Part shown: positions 41,664 to 52,897 of the stretch, piece after piece
Layout: every line of letters starts with the position of its first letter
How positions within the stretch are numbered: the stretch's first letter is position 1
DNA from: Hirsutella rhossiliensis
Taxonomy: Eukaryota > Ascomycota > Sordariomycetes > Hypocreales > Ophiocordycipitaceae
DNA: 64,000 nt
Assembly: GCF_020360975.1 (NCBI RefSeq)
Contig: NW_025408673.1
Span: 3,472,001-3,536,000 of the forward strand
Reading direction: 5' to 3'
The notes under the pieces: generated by a model
What the model was told of the DNA's origin: nothing
Databases searched by the model: none
Seen by the model: only the letters and a program-made list of their open reading frames with translations
Translations under genes and position numbers: made by a program

Positions 41664-42937
41664 AACGGTGCCGGGGGGTTAGAGCGTACCGCTTAATATA
41701 GACTGGGTGATCGTCCTCATGGTGGTCGCTGATGTATCCTTGGAAGATCGGGACAGCGTACTGGTCGGGCCGTCGAAGCTTTTGCATCCAGCCGTCACAG
41801 TCGGAATCCTGGCCATCGAGAAAAATGTGAGACTCATCTTCACTCCTACCATTTCGACGCACCAAGTGAATCATTGACATGTAGTCATACAGGCATAAGT
41901 CTTGTAGAACATGACCGCGGTAGGCGTACGCTTCTAGGCATAGAAGGGTTCGCCCTCCTTGCCTCAGAGGGATTGTCTCCGGGGGCTGTTCGGCGTCCGT
42001 CAGCTCGCCGGCCTGATGGCGGAGATGCGCCCACAGTCGAAAGATTGTCCAGTAGAGGGCCGTCAAGTTCAGGAAGGACCAATGCGGCACGTTGGTAAAG
42101 TCGGTGTCATATCCAAGGAGGTGGTAACAGACCTCCACAGCCGAGAGTTGCCGCTCGGAGAAGATACGATTTGCCGTTCTCATCAGGAATTGACGGCTTT
42201 CGTTCAATACTGCCTGCTGCCTGTCGTCGGGCAGGGCGGGACCTGGTGCGCGAGACGTCGGACGACCGGCTTCGCGAAGTTGGCGGGCAACCTCGGCGGC
42301 GAGAGCAATGCGCTTCCACATCGGCGTATCCAGCTTGGTGGCGTAGTTCGTGATGTAGTACACCATGGCCAAGCCCTTGGTTTTGGTAAAGATCATCGAG
42401 ACGTCGTGATTGTGGCGAAGGCCGACCGCTAACGACTTGTTGTACCGGTTGACGAGTGGATGGTTGCGCCGGATCTGAAGCAGGCCATCCTCTGTGAACC
42501 CTGTCTCCTCGACGATCTTCCACGGTGCTTTGAAGCGGCAGGCTGTCCGTCTCTGTTGACATGCCCCCAGATCGACGACCCCCTTCAGAGAATACTTAAG
42601 GCAGGTGTATGTGTGGGAGTGCACTTGGCAACAGTATGCGATGAAATTGGATTCGTCTTCAAAGGCCGCAGTGCGAGCCGAGGTGCTGGTCATGACCTCC
42701 TCCACGGGATCGATGGGCTTCCTCTCCTGTCGCACGGCTTTTCCGGCATCTTCCTCTAGACACTCATGAAGGACGGAGTCTACGTATCGGATCACCTGGG
42801 GACGATATGCTTCTTCCGCGGGGTTGGCCATGTCGTCTATCAGGTTCGGCAATCGCATGTTGCCGTCCAGCCAGAGGAGTCCATGCAAGTGGAGGCTGCC
42901 TCGCTCGTTCGTTTCCACCGTCGCGTAGTAGTGGCTG
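41650..42937 (-). CDS. Helitron D2 Rep domain, C-terminal half
   Basis: Contains HUH motif GSLHLHGLLWLDG, IRYVDSVLHECLEEDAGKAV (no intron here), the Cys/His stretch NFIAYCCQVHSHTYTCLKYS, GLRHNHDVSMIFT, catalytic AMVYYITNYATKLDTPMW, and LLGYDTDFTNVPHWSFLNLT. Helitron homology stops exactly at 42937 (SHYYATVETNERG); the remaining ORF residues up to 43032 come from foreign flank. The frame breaks near 41670 at a G6/C6 run. Confidence 0.9.
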
Positions 42938-43292
42938 GTATCCGAGGGTTTGCTGAGCGCCGCTGATCTGGTCGGGTGGGGCAATCCGAGAATCAGCGAC
43001 CAGGCGGGCCAATCGTATCTGCGGATATCCACCCCACCCGAACGGCGCGCGCCGTGGATATACGCAGATATCGGTGCCCCCCGCTGATTGCGTCGCTGAT
43101 TCGATGGAGAAGCCGCTATTCACGTTCGCTACGGCGCCCTGTCCACTGGAATTTTAGCGGGCGACCCGACCAGGCGGTGCGCATCGTGATCGCTAGATAG
43201 GGCATCTCTCGTCGCCGCGCGCCACCCCGCTCCAACCCGGACTGGTGGTCACTCGCAGGCTTGCCTTGGTCTTCCCCGTCACGATATATCCC
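42938..43292. other. Flank between Helitron D2 and the Crypton gene
   Basis: No Helitron similarity from 42938 on. It holds a 16-nt imperfect inverted repeat (separate entry) and the probable promoter of the recombinase gene. The Crypton left end should lie in it, but no terminal repeat could be fixed by eye. Confidence 0.5.
43017..43069. repeat. Inverted repeat upstream of the Crypton gene
   Basis: ATCTGCGGATATCCAC (43017-43032) and GTGGATATACGCAGAT (43054-43069) pair at 15 of 16 positions around a GC-rich 21-nt spacer. The spacing suits a recombinase or regulator site. Confidence 0.85.
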
Positions 43293-45541
43293 ATGGCCCG
43301 GACGCCAAATCGACGGAAGGCGAAGACAAAAGCGGGGCCCAAGCCGAAGCTCGCAGGAGCAGCGGCCGGGGCAGGGCAGGGCAGGAGTCGCGCAAAGCCG
43401 TCGAGCGTACGAGTGGACCAACGCATCCGGCAGAACGCGATAAACGACGCGGAGCTACGCGCCAATGCGCAGACGATCCTCTCTGCGATCCACGAGTCTC
43501 GGCCAAGGAATACGACCTCGGCGTACGCACCGAAGCAAGAGGAATTCGAGCAATTCTGCCGCCACAAACAGTACTGTGACGGCGCTACGGTCACAGAGGA
43601 GAAGCTCCTCCTCTTCCTCGTCGAGGAGGTGGCCGGTCGGCCCTTGAAGGTCAGGAGCCGCAAGGCCGCCACTGATACTCCGCAGGACGAGACCCGCCTG
43701 GCCTGGCGGTCGGTCCGAACTTATGTCACCGCAATCACGGATCTTTACCGGACGCAGAAGGCCCTCGGAATGAATACGCACCCGTCGCCGCGCGAGGACA
43801 ACGTACGAGAGTACCTCAAGTCCCTACAGCGCCGGGACGCCCAACGAGACAGGGAGAACTATGCCGATAAAGGCCGCGATACTCTGCTCGATGGTTACTC
43901 GGAGTCCGAGTTCGAACGAGTATGCCACGAGCTGTGGGCCCACAGCGGCACATCGCCCGAGTGTCATTTTCGGACCCTCGTGGATCTCCTCTTTGGCCAT
44001 TATCTTCTCACCCGTGGCGGCGATCGTCGGGCTGCAGAGATCTCAGACCTATTCACCTTTGAGTTTGCCGGGGAGGGCTCGACCCGGTGCATGCCGCTCA
44101 TCTTTACGACACGAGCCGGCAAGCAGAACCAGCACGGCCGCCTCGAGACCGCCGGCGCGTATCGGAATAGGAACCCGCTAATCTGCATCTTGGGTGGCCT
44201 CTCGTTCTACCTCTTGTATCGTTGGGATCTCGGTAGTGAGCCGTTTCCCGATTTCAGCAGGCGGTCCTCGTGGTACGACATCCGGCTAATCAAGGGTAAC
44301 GGCACCGGCCGGACGGCGGCTTTCTCGTACAACTCACAGCGCGAGTGGGTTGTCAAGGCCTTCGCCTACGCCGGCGTCACGTCGCAGAAGAAGACGCATG
44401 TCGGCCGCAGCTCGGGGGCGAGGACGGCTGAACTAAAGGGGATTAGCGAAGACCAGATCCGTCGCGCGGGTCGTTGGAACCAGGAGCAGATGGTCGGCTG
44501 TTACCTGAACTCGTTGCCTCGCAAGTTCATGCGTACGATGGCCGGGCACCCGCCGCAGGCCGGATGCTTCGAGATACGCCGTGCCGGCGTGACGCCGCCG
44601 GAGGTCCTGCTCTCGATGATCTGGCCCGAGCTGGACAGTTGGCGAGGCCGGTTCGGTCCCGGTACCGAGCAGGAGAACGACCTGGCAGCGATGGGTTCGA
44701 CGAACCTCATCTTCTATTTACGGGAGGTTGTCTTGCAGGATTCCGTTGTCCTGATGAAGAAATACCCCGGCAGCCCCGTTTGGAACCACCCGGTCTTCCG
44801 GCATCCGGCCTACGCCCCGTTCGCGCACCAGCTATCGGACTTCGTCCTTGAAGAGGAGCGTCCAAGCCAGCTTGCAGTCCTAGTCCAGGCGATGCCGGTC
44901 CTCGCGGACTATCTTAAATCCATCGACGCGCGGAACGAAGCAAGGACGATCCAGCTTAAAACAGAGCTAAGCGAGCAGCTTCGAGCCACCGAAGAACGTC
45001 TTGCGGTAGCCCAGTCGTCCCTTTTTCGAATGGTTTCAACTTCCGTTACAGCCGCGACGACCACCACTGCCACCACGGCCCCGGCCGTGGTTGATGTCGT
45101 TGGGCAGGGAGGACGAGGAGATGGAAGCCGATTCGTCTCGGCTCAGTCGAGCATTGTTGATAGCCGTGCCACGAGCCCGACGGCGACAGATACGATCACG
45201 GTTAAGACAGAGCCACCGCCACGGTATCAGATGTGCCGAGCAGTAAAAATGGTCGAGGCGCTCTGGAGCGAGTGGACGGTTGGCCTTCGAGGCGGGCCAG
45301 CCATTGCCGACCTCGACGGTAGATGGGGAAGCCGGTGGCGCGCCGGGCGACAAAATGAATTGCAGTGGTATTCGTTACGGCTCGAGGTTATAAGGAGATT
45401 CGCAAGGTGGCGAAGGCCCACAGGTGTAGCGAGGAGGCCGCGATGCACATTGTCAACTTACAACAGCAGCAAACCGGCTGCTCGCTGGACTTATTTTGCA
45501 AACAGCTCGAGCCAACAGAAAGGCAAAAGTTGTACAACTAA
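43293..45541 (+). CDS. Crypton-type tyrosine recombinase (NDC10_II-like and GCR1_C-like)
   Basis: The first ATG in frame is 43293 (CCCATGGCC, MARTPNRRK); the upstream residues start from GTG. The catalytic core resembles the Ndc10 domain II recombinase fold: catalytic Arg likely in LLTRGGDRRAAEISDLF; HxxR in KKTHVGRSSGARTAELKG; RRAGRWNQEQMVGCYLNSLP gives the Trp and the Tyr nucleophile (CYL). A C-terminal GCR1_C-type DNA-binding domain follows (YQMCRAVKMVEALWSEWTVG). At about 45391 one A seems lost (ATAAGG for ATAAAGG); beyond it the family text EIRKVAKAHRCSEEAAMHIV continues in another frame to a stop at 45539-45541. The ORF without correction runs on to 45584. The protein would insert and excise the element by site-specific recombination. 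Confidence 0.88.
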
Positions 45542-45789
45542 AGAGGTAGAAATACACTATTTTTGTTTCCCCTCCCCCTCGTAATTTGACGAGCTCGTCG
45601 AGCCTTGAGAGCCCTTCAAGACGCGGCGTTCCGGGCGGCGGTCGGCCGTCCGGCCGACCGTGGACAAGGGTGGATATCCTATTGATATCTCTAGCTACAG
45701 AAGGAGTGGAAGGCTAGGTCTTATATAGACATAGCTGACAAATGTCGACATGATCATAGAACCTTCTAGAGACTACGAGCGTCTTCCAA

Positions 45790-45949
45790 CATTAACAATC
45801 GCAAATTGACAGCAACGGAAGAGCAGGCGCTCCTTAATCGGATTATTTCACTCGATGGGCGTGGGTTTTCGCCGACCCTTCCATTCGTACGAAGGATGGC
45901 CGATCTACTCCTCTCACAACGCGCCCCTGGGTCGTCAGTAGGGAAGAAC
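45790..45949 (+). pseudogene. pogo-2 transposase, N-terminal piece
   Basis: Reads NNRKLTATEEQALLNRIISL and FVRRMADLLLSQRAPGSSVG, ending at KN: the CENP-B/Tc5-type HTH found in pogo transposases. The hAT begins at the next base. The first HTH that normally precedes it is missing, so the element already lacked its 5' coding end. Confidence 0.85.
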
Positions 45950-46718
45950 TAGGGCTGATATTTGAAGATTTTGAAGTCGAATCGGCCTCGGGACCCTTGA
46001 ATTGAATGAAGCCGAATCGGGTAAGGTCTTCAAATTCGACGAATCAAAAATCAGGAGTCTTCATTCAATTCATTCATAAAAATTGTGAATGAATGGCGAT
46101 ATGGTCGAAACGTAAGGCGAAAAAATTATCACCGCTTCGCGGCCAAGGGACATACAGGGAGGAAAGGGTCAATACCCGAAGCCACCCACCAAGGGCCTCT
46201 TCCCTGTTCTTCCTCGGCAGGCTCACATACACATCAATAAACAAGCTGCTTTGACCCCATCATTAAGGGTTTGCCCGCGCGGACACGGTAACTTCGAGTT
46301 CGGCCGCGCTTGTGATGACGCTCTGCGTATTTAAAAGTCTGTTGTGCGTGTTTCAGTTGGATTCCACCGTCCACACTCCACTGGCAAAATCCTAGTCCCG
46401 CGCCGCCCGCGTCTGGCGGGGGCGTCGCTGGGGAAATCGAGGCGAAGGACGGCAGTTAGGGCGTCCATATATTGTGGTATAACGACCCTAACAGTGCCTG
46501 ATACGCCACCGTTTCAGCAATCTTGCCACCCTATACGGAGTATTAAAAAACACCATGAAGCTCATGAACAGTGCCATTTTATAATGCACATGATTTAAAT
46601 GTAGTGCCGCTCGAATGTTCTGGATTTTCTCGTTCGGATGATATAACCCTCGATAGTTACATGTCGTTAACATTTGCTCAAGAAATGCCACATCATCTTG
46701 AAGGCAATCAATGGATAG
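45950..46718 (+). other. hAT left arm, noncoding
   Basis: About 770 bp with repeated AATGAA / TTCAAATTCGA words near the end (45960-46090), like the sub-terminal binding sites of hAT transposases. No gene is supported. Confidence 0.65.
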
Positions 46719-46918
46719 TGTGGGTAGGCACCTGCGGCAGCTGCTGCAATGAGACGGTACTAGGGTTAACCTGATGTTGTATTCGTCTTGATTCTCTATC
46801 TAAGGAGGCAGAGGCCAGCGTGGAGAAAGGGGGCACGCTGCCCTCAGCCGCACACGTGACCGTACGGGTCACGTGCCAACCATGGTTGGTCACACCACTA
46901 GATAGATACATTCCTACA
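46719..46918 (-). repeat. 3' LTR of copia-2
   Basis: 200 bp, TGTGGGTAGG ... ATTCCTACA on the plus strand. Holds a perfect hairpin CACGTGACC / GGTCACGTG (46853-46861, 46867-46875) and the palindrome CCAACCATGGTTGG directly after it. Confidence 0.95.
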
Positions 46919-47133
46919 CAGGCAACTCTTCTTTTGCTGTGAGAAGCACAGCAACACCTTGAACGGGTCTAAAGGATAGTAGCGTTAAGGCCGTGAAGGA
47001 ATGTGCCGTGAGGGCGTGTGTCATTATTGCGAAAAAGTGGGTCCGACGTCTTGTTCTTAGCTGTAGATATCGGGGAAGAAGTGAAGGGTCTTCCTGATAG
47101 GAGCAATCATTTGATCATAGGGATAAGGAGCGG

Positions 47134-47750
47134 TTAGGAACGTTGTACGTATCCTTCGACTCGAATTGTCAGACTATTGGTATCGATGAAGCGTTCCAGG
47201 GCTCGGTTTGGTGATGCTTTCGTCATTGCATCTGCTGGGTTGTCTGCGCCGTTGATCCAACGAATATCTGTTATCTCTCTCTTCTCGTATGACTGGCGAA
47301 GGGCCATGATATCAATCATCAATCGTTTTTCCTTCGTCGTACCGAGCTTGACTAGGCATTCGTAGAGAGAGTACGAATCCGTACAGACGATGAGAGGGAT
47401 AGGAGGAAGGTTGAGTCGTTCCGTAATTATCTTCATAGTCATCGCAAGGAGATGCCTATGTCGAATCCGTTGGCCATACCGTAGATCTCTGATGCTAGGA
47501 CGCTACGGGTAACACGTTTGCACTTTGTTGAACTCCAGTGTACGATGTTACCACTAATCTCGAACTGTTTTTCTTTGTGGTTTGTCTCGTTAACGAGGGT
47601 AATGACGAATCCTAGTTGGGAGGATAAGTCCTTGTTGTTTGCGAAAGAACCATCGGTGAAAACCATCAGCTTTGCAGTAGCTAGATCAATTGGTTTGTAC
47701 GTGAGGCCACGTAGTTGGTGATCCATTTGCCATTGCAGTCGCTTGTTCAA
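47134..47750 (-). pseudogene. copia-2 RNase H
   Basis: Two adjacent frames: LMVFTDGSFANNKDLSSQLG (first Asp), NIVHWSSTKCKRVTRSVLAS (Glu in LASE), then IPLIVCTDSYSLYECLVKLG and DIRWINGADNPADAMTK, the usual copia end. A shift lies near 47440. Confidence 0.9.
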
Positions 47751-48720
47751 AATTGCGTAATCTTTATCCTCAGGGTCTGTACTTGGGCGGCGACTGAAAC
47801 ATCGAAAGAAGCTTCCGGTTGAGCAATTGAAGCAATGTATGAGGCTCGCGCTCGTTCCTCAACGTAGCGCTGGTGACGATCAATTGCTTTAGGGTCAATG
47901 GTGGTCATTTTGCTGCTTGTCCCTTCTGTTGAAGTAAAGGGATCCTTTCTTAAGGGGTTATTATTCAGCAACGTCAGTCTTGCACCATTAAAGTCAACCG
48001 TTGTTCCGTATGTGATGTCAGTCTTGGGCTTGGAACGAAATTCTGCCTTTGTAGCTCTTCTTCTTCACGGGTAGAAAAGTTGTTCGTTCCAAGGATGAGG
48101 GTGTCATCAGTTTGCATTCCAACAATACCGAGCGTGTCAGGGCCAGTATTCGAAATCAGTAGGCAGGAGTCATAGGTGGAGGTAGACATATCCAGCTTTT
48201 CGAGGTGATGCTGCTGATATGTGCGGAACCAATGGACTCCGGCTTCTGCGATACCGTACAGGGGCTTAATAACACGAATAATTGTTCCGTTAGGGTATTT
48301 GCCTTGTAGTTCCGTGGGCAAATACGTAAGAATGGTCCGGAAAGCTTGGTCTGGGATTGCGGGTATGCCTGAGTGATATCACGGAGGGAGAGGGTTATGC
48401 CGTAGTTTTGAAGAAGTCCGGGGCAATAGCGAGGATGAGTCTCTGGCTAACGCGTTGAATTGTCGGAGATTGCGTCAGGAGGGTGGTCTTCTCAAAGTCG
48501 TTATGTCCTTGAATAACAAGTCGAGACTTTTCGTAGGGCTTAGTGTTGATTCCTTTGACTTCACGAACCATTCGAGAGCGAAAGATTCTATAGTTTCCAT
48601 GACTCATTTGATCGTATCGTTCAAATTGGAATACACCGCGGCCAACGAGGTCAGTAATCTCTTTGTTATCGGATTCTTCGAAGGGGTCACCAGGAGAGGT
48701 GATTATGCCATCAGACCGTA
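47747..48720 (-). pseudogene. copia-2 reverse transcriptase
   Basis: Pieces in several frames: YEKSRLVIQGHNDFEK (48395-48607), PTIQRVSQRLILAIAP, then IRVIKPLYGIAEAGVHWFRT and GIVGMQTDDTLILGT, where the usual YVDD is replaced by QTDD (two catalytic Asp kept), and FDVSVAAQVQT. Shifts near 48390, 48320 and 47975. Confidence 0.88.
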
Positions 48721-48910
48721 GCTTGAGGAAAGAGCTTGTGCATCTTCCTCCTTTTGGGTCAAGAAGCTCTGGTCTACGGCTTGGGCCATCATGATCAAAT
48801 CCTTTGGCTTGTTCTTTGATCCTGGTGGGCGTCCTCTCTGCGGGGGCGGGGGTTCGGGTCGGGCAGGCAGGTCCGTTAGGGTCTTAACGGGGTCTTGAGC
48901 CGGTTGTTCA

Positions 48911-50545
48911 TTAAGATCTGAACGAATGCCTGAGGGTCTGTGTCGTGTGTAGGGTCGGAAAGAGTGGTATCATCACGCAGATACGGTTGTACAAGGGTCG
49001 ATCGAAAGACTTGGGGCCGTTGACTGTGTCAATGGTGATGTTATGGGTATCAATCGATGCAATCTTGAAGGGTCCTTGCCAACCGTCTTTCTCTCCAAAC
49101 GCGAACTTCACTTTGCAGCGGGAGGATAGCACTTCTGTCGTGCTCGGGCCGTTGCGTGCATGGAGGGCATCCTTAACTCGTCTTTCTGCCGAGAGTTGGC
49201 GGAGCATTTTCATCGCTTTCTGCATAGCTTCCGATCTTTTGAGGGTAGAAGCGGAAGGGGGCGAGTCTGTAGATACGCGAGGGTATGCGCCGAAAACAAG
49301 CAACGTAGGCACAAGACCGTCAGGTCCTGCCGTATCATTGATTGCTTTAACAGCCATTTGAAGGACTGTTTCGGCGGAAGTGGTGTGGCCAATCTCAGCA
49401 TGGAGGATGTTAAAGGCGCGTCGGAGGGTGCGTGATAGCGTTCAATCTTTCCAATGGACCAATGCGTCTCAACAGGTACTTGAGAGCATTTGATTCCCAT
49501 AATCTTTGCTTCGTTCCGGAATTCGAGAGAAGCAAAGTTAGTTCCTGCATCATGACGGAGGGTATCAGGAGGTCCAAGATACGTGTCGATCCAGAGGGTC
49601 CGGAGGGTCTCCCATGTATCTTTAGCTGACATTGACGGTAAAAATCTGGCTCCTTGGAAAGCAGTAGCTGAGTCCACAACGTGTAGAACAGGGCGTTGTG
49701 GTGTTCCTAGGTGCATCACATCAACGATGATTTCGTAGTTGAACTCTTGATCATCGTTAAGGGTGAACTTGAAGCGGCGTGGGGCTTGTGAGTGCATTTG
49801 ACAGTGGTGACAGAACTTAGAGATAGTCTCTAATGTGTCTATCGAGACGTCACTGTGCCCGGCTTGCTTCAAGAGGTGATGGAGCCTAGGGACTGCTGGG
49901 TGTCCAAAGCGTCGGTGAAGTGTACGAATCTCTGTTTCCGTAAGAAACGAGATGGACTCTTCATCTTTCGTAAGGAAGAACCAGGGATGTCCCCATTTGC
50001 GTACGACTGGAATGCTTGTAGGGCGATTAGTACAATGATTAGTACAATTGATGGTATCTGTGATGTTGTTGAAATAGATACCAAGCCGGTCCATATCAGC
50101 AAGGCAGAGCAAAAAGGAGTTGGGGTTTGAAGGACGTGGAACGTGATCCTTCCGAGGGTGTGTTAAGGGCGACTGTGCCGAGGGAGTGGATGGCGTCGCT
50201 GTTGCCGAATTTGATGGAGGCCTGGCCGGATGTGGAGCTGTCGAGAGCTACAGAAGGGTCTTCTCGTTGTAGGGCGATGTACTGAGAGTATCCTGCTGTG
50301 GAAAATGTTGCTGCACCTGTGTCGATCATGATACCTTGGAATCTATCCCTTGAATAGCGATCTTCAATAATAAATTGCGAGGCTGGAACAACGGTTTGAT
50401 CCGTCTGATAGACGTCTTCTCCTGTGATCAAATGATTGAATGCCTGTTGACAGAGCATTTGGCTTGCTTGCCATTGTTCCGGGTGATCGTTGGTGCTATT
50501 GTCATGTTCTTCCCATGTATCTTCAGTGTCATCAAAGCTGCTCAT
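48911..50545 (-). pseudogene. copia-2 protease and integrase
   Basis: The protease motif is GIMIDTGAATFSTAGYSQY (about 50310). The pre-integrase zinc region is TLHRRFGHPAVPRLHHLLKQ then FCHHCQMHS. The integrase core has EIIVDVMHLGTPQRPVLHVV (Asp), TLRHDAGTNFAS (Asp) and KIERYHAP (Glu). The C-terminal part has KFAFGEKDGWQGPFKIASID. Frames change near 50100 and 49350. Confidence 0.9.
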
Positions 50546-50546
50546 C

Positions 50547-52252
50547 TCATGACCTTCGTAGTCTAGAATATAGCCTCCGATGTCCGTGAGTTGTACACCT
50601 ATGAAGTGACATTGAGTGATATGTTGGTCCTTGGCCTTTGCCGTTCATCCGTAGAGTGTTTAGTTGACCAACAGCCTTCTTGTCCACAAACAAAACACTT
50701 CTTCGTCCAGTTTCGGTTACTGTAGCTATGATTGTAGTTACTACGGCTTTGAGGCCGGTAGTTTCCACGGTTGTAGCTTTGTCTGTATCCGCGGCTGGGT
50801 CGTTGACCTGAATATCCGTATCTACCTCGAGAGCGGTTGTTATTGTATCGACGGTCGAGGTAGTACTGATGGTGTGGATCGTTATGATCAAATGATCCAG
50901 CAAAGTCAAGGGAAATTGAGAAGTTGTTATGAGGGCAAGATGGGTTTCAACGGATGCACGAAGATCTGCAAGAAGGTGCTCGACGTTATCGGCGGGTTTG
51001 AAAAGAGCGTATTGGAGTTCGGGTACTCCACGGCATGCTTTCATAAGCGTTGTACGCAGTTGGAGGTCTCCTGCGTACTCCCTGCCAAGGGCTCGTTGGC
51101 AGAGCTGAAGCTTATCAAAGAGGATTTGAAGCACTTCGTGGGGTCTTCGAAGCATCTTGGGCACGGATGGAGTTAAAGGTTATTGTTGTCCAGTCAGTAT
51201 GGTAGTGGACATGGTTGACTTCCGTGTCAAAGTGTTGTTTGAAGATATCATACGCTTGTCGGAACGTCGTAGCCCATGTGATCTTATCAAGATAGAATCT
51301 TTGGGCTCTTCCATCAAGGATCCGGGAAAGAGTGCGTGAAATTGTGACGGTTTCACTTGGATATGAGAGCAGTTGCTTAAGAAGAGGCGGAGCTTATCAT
51401 CAAGGAGATCGTACGGCTCTCCTGTGTAGTTCCGATCTTTGTTCCAGGTCTTCATAAACTTCTGCTGGATGTCGCTATCGACGATAGCGTTCGGGATGTT
51501 ATCCGGGAGATTCATGTATTCTCCAAAGGTTGCAGGGCCGGATAAGTGTTCGGGGATGGGGTTGGTGACGGGTTGGACGAGATCGGGGTTCTGGAAGCGG
51601 TAGGAAGTCGGATGAATAGTAAGAGAGGTCGGAGCAGGTTTATCTTGGATAGTCGGAGCAGGAGTAGGTGCGTTAGGAGGGCTCGTTAGGGTCTTAATAG
51701 GTTGTGGTTCGTTAAGACCTTGATGAGGTGCTGCTAAGGGCGTAACTGATGGTGAAGGAGGTTGAGACGGATGGGGATTAGTGGAAGCATTTGATCCTAG
51801 TAATGCTGTCTGCCTCCTGAAGGCAGCAGTCCTCTCATCAAACACCATCTCCGTAAACTCCTGCTCTGGCCAGGTTTGTGGGTTCTCGATAGTTTGTAAT
51901 ATGAGAAATTGTGTTGCGAATTTCCCCTTTGTGAACCTGTGTAGATACCTCTTTTCCTTAGTAGTTTCCTGAGGGCTCTCTTGTATTCATTCGGGGCGCG
52001 GTCCCATGTGTCTTCGGTCCATTCTTCAAAATGCTGTTGGAAGTAACCAAGGAGGTCGTATCCTTGATCACTGCCAGATTGAACGATGAATATGAACTTT
52101 GCCACATATGTCGTTACTGCGATCTTGTCCTTTTCGTCGTGTGTGATATCGTTGTCCCAAAGGTCGATATTAATTTGTCGGAATGCGGATGCTTGGATGT
52201 CTAGTGCCTGCATCTGGTCGCATATTTCTTCGAGCTGGGCTTCTGGGGACAT
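50547..52252 (-). pseudogene. copia-2 gag with zinc knuckle
   Basis: Opens near 52252 (MSPEAQLEEICDQMQALDIQ), then PEHLSGPATFGEYMNLPDNI, DLLDDKLRLFLSNC and, near 50690, KKCFVCGQEGCWSTKHS, the knuckle typical of fungal copia gag. Frame changes near 51850 and 50700. It forms the particle shell and binds element RNA. Confidence 0.85.
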
Positions 52253-52697
52253 AGCTCGGGCGGTCGGGGCTATCGTGATCAAATGAATGAGACGATGTGG
52301 GGTTCGTATTGGTCTCTTCGTATACGAGTTGTCGCTAATAGGAGGTCGAGCGTCGCGTACTAAGTAGGTCGTTCGCGGCCAGACTGAACTGACGGGGATC
52401 TTGCTACTTAACGTCAAGGGTCGAACGTTCTTACTAGTTGTTTGCGATGTGGTCGCCTGTCGATTCCGGTGCTCACGGCTAGGCAAACTAGCGGGCGATC
52501 GTAATCAACAGTTGGAAGGACTCTCGCGCGGCTGGGCAAACCAGCGGGAGATTCCTTGTTCTTAGCACAAATAACCTTCTTCTGAGCGCTACTCAGGGCC
52601 ACAGTAAAGTGACGCGGACTATAGCACCTTCGAAGGTTGAGGAATTTGTCTCTTCTACTTAGCTGTCTGTGACGGGCGTGGGCCGGTCACTGATCAG

Positions 52698-52897
52698 TGT
52701 GGGTAGGCACCTGCGGCAGCTGCTGCAATGAGACGGTACTAGGGTTAACCTGATGTTGTATTCGTCTTGATTCTCTATCTAAGGAGGCAGAGGCCAGCGT
52801 GGAGAAAGGGGGCACGCTGCCCTCAGCCGCACACGTGACCGTACGGGTCACGTGCCAACCATGGTTGGTCACACCACTAGATAGATACATTCCTACA
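52698..52897 (-). repeat. 5' LTR of copia-2
   Basis: 200 bp, same sequence by eye as 46719-46918, with the CACGTGACC hairpin at 52832-52854. It lies 5979 bp from its partner. Confidence 0.95.

Larger units (their letters stand above)
46719..52897 (-). mobile_element. Full-length Ty1/copia retrotransposon (copia-2)
   Basis: 6179 bp; genes on the minus strand; 200-bp LTRs (46719-46918, 52698-52897) that look identical; 5-bp duplication GATAG (46714-46718, 52898-52902). A purine-rich tract (AAAAGAAGAG on the minus strand) borders the left (3') LTR. Order from right to left is gag with zinc knuckle, protease, integrase, RT, RNase H, the copia order. At least eight frame changes cut the coding region. 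Confidence 0.97.

Noticed and set aside
43245..43292. Longer N-terminus for the Crypton protein
   Set aside because: The upstream residues start from GTG; the first ATG is 43293 with a good context.
45682..45791. Solo LTR of a copia element (starts TGTTGGAAG in reverse, with TATATAAG)
   Set aside because: Its partner at 60205-60313 is inverted, TA flanks both, and both lie just outside the pogo-2 transposase pieces, so they are that element's inverted repeats.
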